From: Rudaea sp. 3F27F6
GTDB taxonomy: Bacteria > Pseudomonadota > Gammaproteobacteria > Xanthomonadales > Rhodanobacteraceae
Reading direction: 5' to 3'
DNA length: 64,000 nt
NCBI RefSeq assembly: GCF_005503555.1
Contig: NZ_SCNG01000007.1
Location: 62,001 to 126,000, forward strand
Shown: positions 62,030 through 64,000 of the stretch, piece by piece
How positions within the stretch are numbered: the first letter of the stretch is position 1
How the letters are laid out: each line of letters starts with the position of its first letter
Program-made: the position numbers and the translations under genes
The notes under the pieces: generated by a model
Database searches by the model: none
What the model was told of the DNA's origin: nothing
The model's input: only the letters and a program-made list of their open reading frames with translations

Positions 62030-63700
62030 GTGCTGTCGATGCAAAGCGCAAGATGTGCGCTGATTCTTACTTGTCTGCTTTTGCTCCATGGCTGCGCGAG
62101 CATCCCCTCGGCCGGAATCGACGGGCCGGATAAAGACAAGCTCCCGGCCAACGGCGGCCTGGTTGCCGTGCAGGTGGTCACCAATTCCGCGCATCTGACC
62201 GACGTCCTGGTGAACTGGACCGAGGTCATCGTCGTCAAGGAAGGCAGCGTCGGCAAAAACGGAGAGCCCGAACTCTTCTCGTTGCCCGCGCTTGACGATG
62301 GACTGACCTCGACACGCGTCTTCGTCGGCGTGCTCGCACCGGGACGCTATCGGTTCGGCGGCCTTTTCAGTTATGCGCGCAGCGACGACAGGACCTACAT
62401 GCTGTCCGCCGGCGCGCCGCGGACTGTGGGTACCTTCGATGTGCAAACCGATCGTCTAACCAATCTCGGCACGGTCCTCTTCCAGCCGTTTCATCCCGAC
62501 CCCCTGGCCAATACCGCAGTGCTGGCCCCGACCGAAACGCCGTACGCCATGTCGCGCATCGACGACAGCCAATCTTTGGCGGAGTTCGTCGCCGCCAAAT
62601 ATCCCAAGCAGTTCGAGCGCACCAAGGCTGTGGAAGCGCTCGGCTGGCTTGCCGACAAGGAAACCGATGCGCGTTCGCATCTCGCCAAGGCGATCCACGG
62701 CTTTGCCTTCATGGAAAAGCCGCGCTATGTATCGAAGGAGGAAATTCTCTACACCGCGCGTCTCGGTTCTCTGTACCGGCGTTCCGCATCGGGCCAGTGG
62801 ACGATCGGCCATCTGCCGACCAATCTCGCTTTGATATCCGCGACGAAGCTCAGCGACGGCAGCTATGTGGCCGGCGGCGAACGCGGCACGGTCTGGCATG
62901 CCGACAGCTTCGATGCACCCTGGCAGCCAGCGGCGCTGCCTTATGCCGGGCAATCGACGGCATGGCTCGGCGAGGCGGACGGAAAACTCTTCGCGATCGG
63001 CATGGATAATGGTAAGGCGCGCCTGTATCAGCGCAGCGCAGACTGGACCTGGGCGCCGGTCGGCGAGTACGGCACGAAGGTCAAAGAAGGAACGCGGGAG
63101 TTGGCGTACGACTACGATCTGGCTCCGCGGGTCGTGATTCGCGGCAAGGAATTGCTGGTGTATGACGATCACTCGCGATATCGATTCGACGCCGGCACGG
63201 CCAAGCTCTCCAAAATCGACGACCAAGGCTCGTTCCTGGTTCAGCAGCAGCCCAACGGCATCGTCGTATCCAACGCCGACAGCTTCTGGTTCGGCGGCGT
63301 AGGCGCTCCGCAAATCAGCCGCGACGGCGGGATGACATGGGAACCGTATCATCGCCTGGGCAAATGGGGCGGAGCGCTGTATGTGTTCGCTGACGGCACG
63401 CCGATGGCCATCGATTCCGACATAGGCTTCGGTTGGAAAGGCTGGGAGAAAGAAGCACATCCGTCGGTCCTGATCAGTTCCGACAAAGGCAAGACCCAGC
63501 GTGCGATCGGCCAGGTCGCTTTCGGCTGCAATCGCATCGAGGGGCAGATTTCAACCGACGAATTGCTGTATCTCTACTGCTTTGACGGATCCTTGCTGAA
63601 GAGCACGGACCGCGGCCGCAGTTGGGTTCCCGAATACAGCCGTGCGGTCAGGGCCGACAGACTGCCCGCTGAGTTCCTCGGTCCCAAAGCGAAGAAGTGA
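62030..63700 (+). CDS. BNR/beta-propeller-like lipoprotein
   Basis: A 556-residue lipoprotein. The signal peptide ends with lipobox LHGC (Cys22). After an about 120-residue N-terminal beta domain (LVAVQVVTNSAHLTDVLVNW) the rest is a propeller with BNR-type Asp-box motifs: ISRDGGMTWEPYH, LLKSTDRGRSWVPEY, and WHADSFDAPWQPAALPYA. No enzyme active site is seen. The GTG at 62030 has GGGGG 6 bases upstream; an ATG at 62039 is possible. Function unknown; it may bind sugars or sense the surface. Confidence 0.8.
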   Translation: MLSMQSARCALILTCLLLLHGCASIPSAGIDGPDKDKLPANGGLVAVQVVTNSAHLTDVLVNWTEVIVVKEGSVGKNGEPELFSLPALDDGLTSTRVFVGVLAPGRYRFGGLFSYARSDDRTYMLSAGAPRTVGTFDVQTDRLTNLGTVLFQPFHPDPLANTAVLAPTETPYAMSRIDDSQSLAEFVAAKYPKQFERTKAVEALGWLADKETDARSHLAKAIHGFAFMEKPRYVSKEEILYTARLGSLYRRSASGQWTIGHLPTNLALISATKLSDGSYVAGGERGTVWHADSFDAPWQPAALPYAGQSTAWLGEADGKLFAIGMDNGKARLYQRSADWTWAPVGEYGTKVKEGTRELAYDYDLAPRVVIRGKELLVYDDHSRYRFDAGTAKLSKIDDQGSFLVQQQPNGIVVSNADSFWFGGVGAPQISRDGGMTWEPYHRLGKWGGALYVFADGTPMAIDSDIGFGWKGWEKEAHPSVLISSDKGKTQRAIGQVAFGCNRIEGQISTDELLYLYCFDGSLLKSTDRGRSWVPEYSRAVRADRLPAEFLGPKAKK

Positions 63701-63746
63701 ACGACCGAGAACCCACGCGTCACGAATAAGACCTTGATTTTCCAGC

Positions 63747-63770
63747 GGCAAGCCGCCGACACGGCTTGCC
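63747..63770 (+). promoter_or_regulatory. Hairpin in the leader before dxs
   Basis: A perfect 9-bp stem GGCAAGCCG/CGGCTTGCC (63747-63755, 63762-63770, 6-base loop) lies between the lipoprotein stop and the dxs start, flanked by a looser pair of ATTTTCC and GGAAAAT. No U-tract follows, so it is not a clear terminator; it could be part of the dxs leader. Confidence 0.4.
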
Positions 63771-63823
63771 CGCGCCCCAAAGCTGGCGGAAAATAGCGGG
63801 TTGAATACCAGCAGCCGCCAGAA

Positions 63824-64000
63824 ATGATCGACCCAGCCCGCTACCCGCGCTTGTCGCGCATCGACTCGCCGACCGACCTGCGCAAGCTCGATGAAGCCGA
63901 GCTGCCCGAGGTTGCACGCGAGTTGCGCGACTATCTGATCGAACAGGTCGCCACCGCGGGCGGCCATTTCGGCGCGGGACTCGGCGTGGTCGAACTGACC
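63824..64000 (+). CDS. dxs: 1-deoxy-D-xylulose-5-phosphate synthase, N-terminal fragment
   Basis: Dxs condenses pyruvate and glyceraldehyde-3-phosphate with thiamine diphosphate, the first step of the MEP isoprenoid pathway. The 59 residues in the window, [20 protein letters not shown] onward, include [16 protein letters not shown] and [17 protein letters not shown], the N-terminal signature. The gene runs off the right edge. No Shine-Dalgarno is seen before the ATG. It is the only isoprenoid gene visible. Confidence 0.95.
   Translation, partial: MIDPARYPRLSRIDSPTDLRKLDEAELPEVARELRDYLIEQVATAGGHFGAGLGVVELT

Overview
The window is high-G+C DNA from a gammaproteobacterium, most likely of the order Lysobacterales (Xanthomonadales), perhaps a Rhodanobacteraceae/Dokdonella-like lineage. 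This is inferred from the gene repertoire: the str-S10 ribosomal block, tamA/tamB, UbiH-type ubiquinone hydroxylases, a GH17-GT2 glucan synthase fusion, an ECF-sigma/Ser-Thr kinase pair and an Ig-like secreted protein with duplicated W-Y-N/S-G-Q-G C-terminal domains. No rRNA, tRNA, CRISPR array, transposase or integrase was found.

Region 1 (1-7.9 kb, all minus strand) is the translation block rpsL-rpsG-fusA-tuf followed by rpsJ-rplC-rplD-rplW-rplB (rplB is cut by the window edge). Each half has its own candidate promoter and a long structured leader. Region 2 (8-12.8 kb) holds a secreted subtilase with a PA insert, sitting upstream of the str operon, and the divergent rRNA methyltransferase rlmM. 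Region 3 (12.9-22.8 kb, plus strand) is an envelope block: a VTT-family membrane protein, a GH17-GT2 glucan synthase, tamA, a 204-bp nested inverted-repeat element, tamB and a GFA-family protein. Region 4 (22.9-29.3 kb) is a signalling module: ECF sigma factor and Ser/Thr kinase with a TPR-like tail, divergent from a large Ig-like secreted protein.

Region 5 (29.4-44.4 kb) is mostly chromosomal housekeeping and small accessory genes: two tandem ubiquinone hydroxylases, a cobalamin adenosyltransferase, LysR/MFS, a histone-deacetylase-like amidohydrolase, a cation diffusion facilitator, a YjbR-like protein, GNAT, an M13 metallopeptidase, a YafK-like L,D-transpeptidase overlapping an AraC regulator, and a DUF3224 protein. 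Region 6 (44.5-53.3 kb) has a TonB-dependent receptor with a dyad in its promoter, a HemL-like aminotransferase beside an MtnX-like phosphatase, recQ, and a lower-G+C three-gene cassette (GH19 lysozyme, membrane protein, TPR-SH3 protein).

Region 7 (53.5-64 kb, all plus strand) carries a LEA-type lipoprotein, acyl-CoA dehydrogenase, GNAT, a TPR-2OG oxygenase, an HNH nuclease, a translationally coupled ECF sigma/membrane protein/serine hydrolase operon, a BNR-like lipoprotein and the start of dxs. The best candidates for undescribed biology are the GH19 cassette, the sigma/membrane/serine-hydrolase operon, the kinase/ECF/Ig-protein module with its central dyad, and the nested inverted repeats at tamA-tamB and near 48.1 kb. 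G+C statements rest on hand counts of a few lines, and all functional assignments rest on reading motifs by eye.
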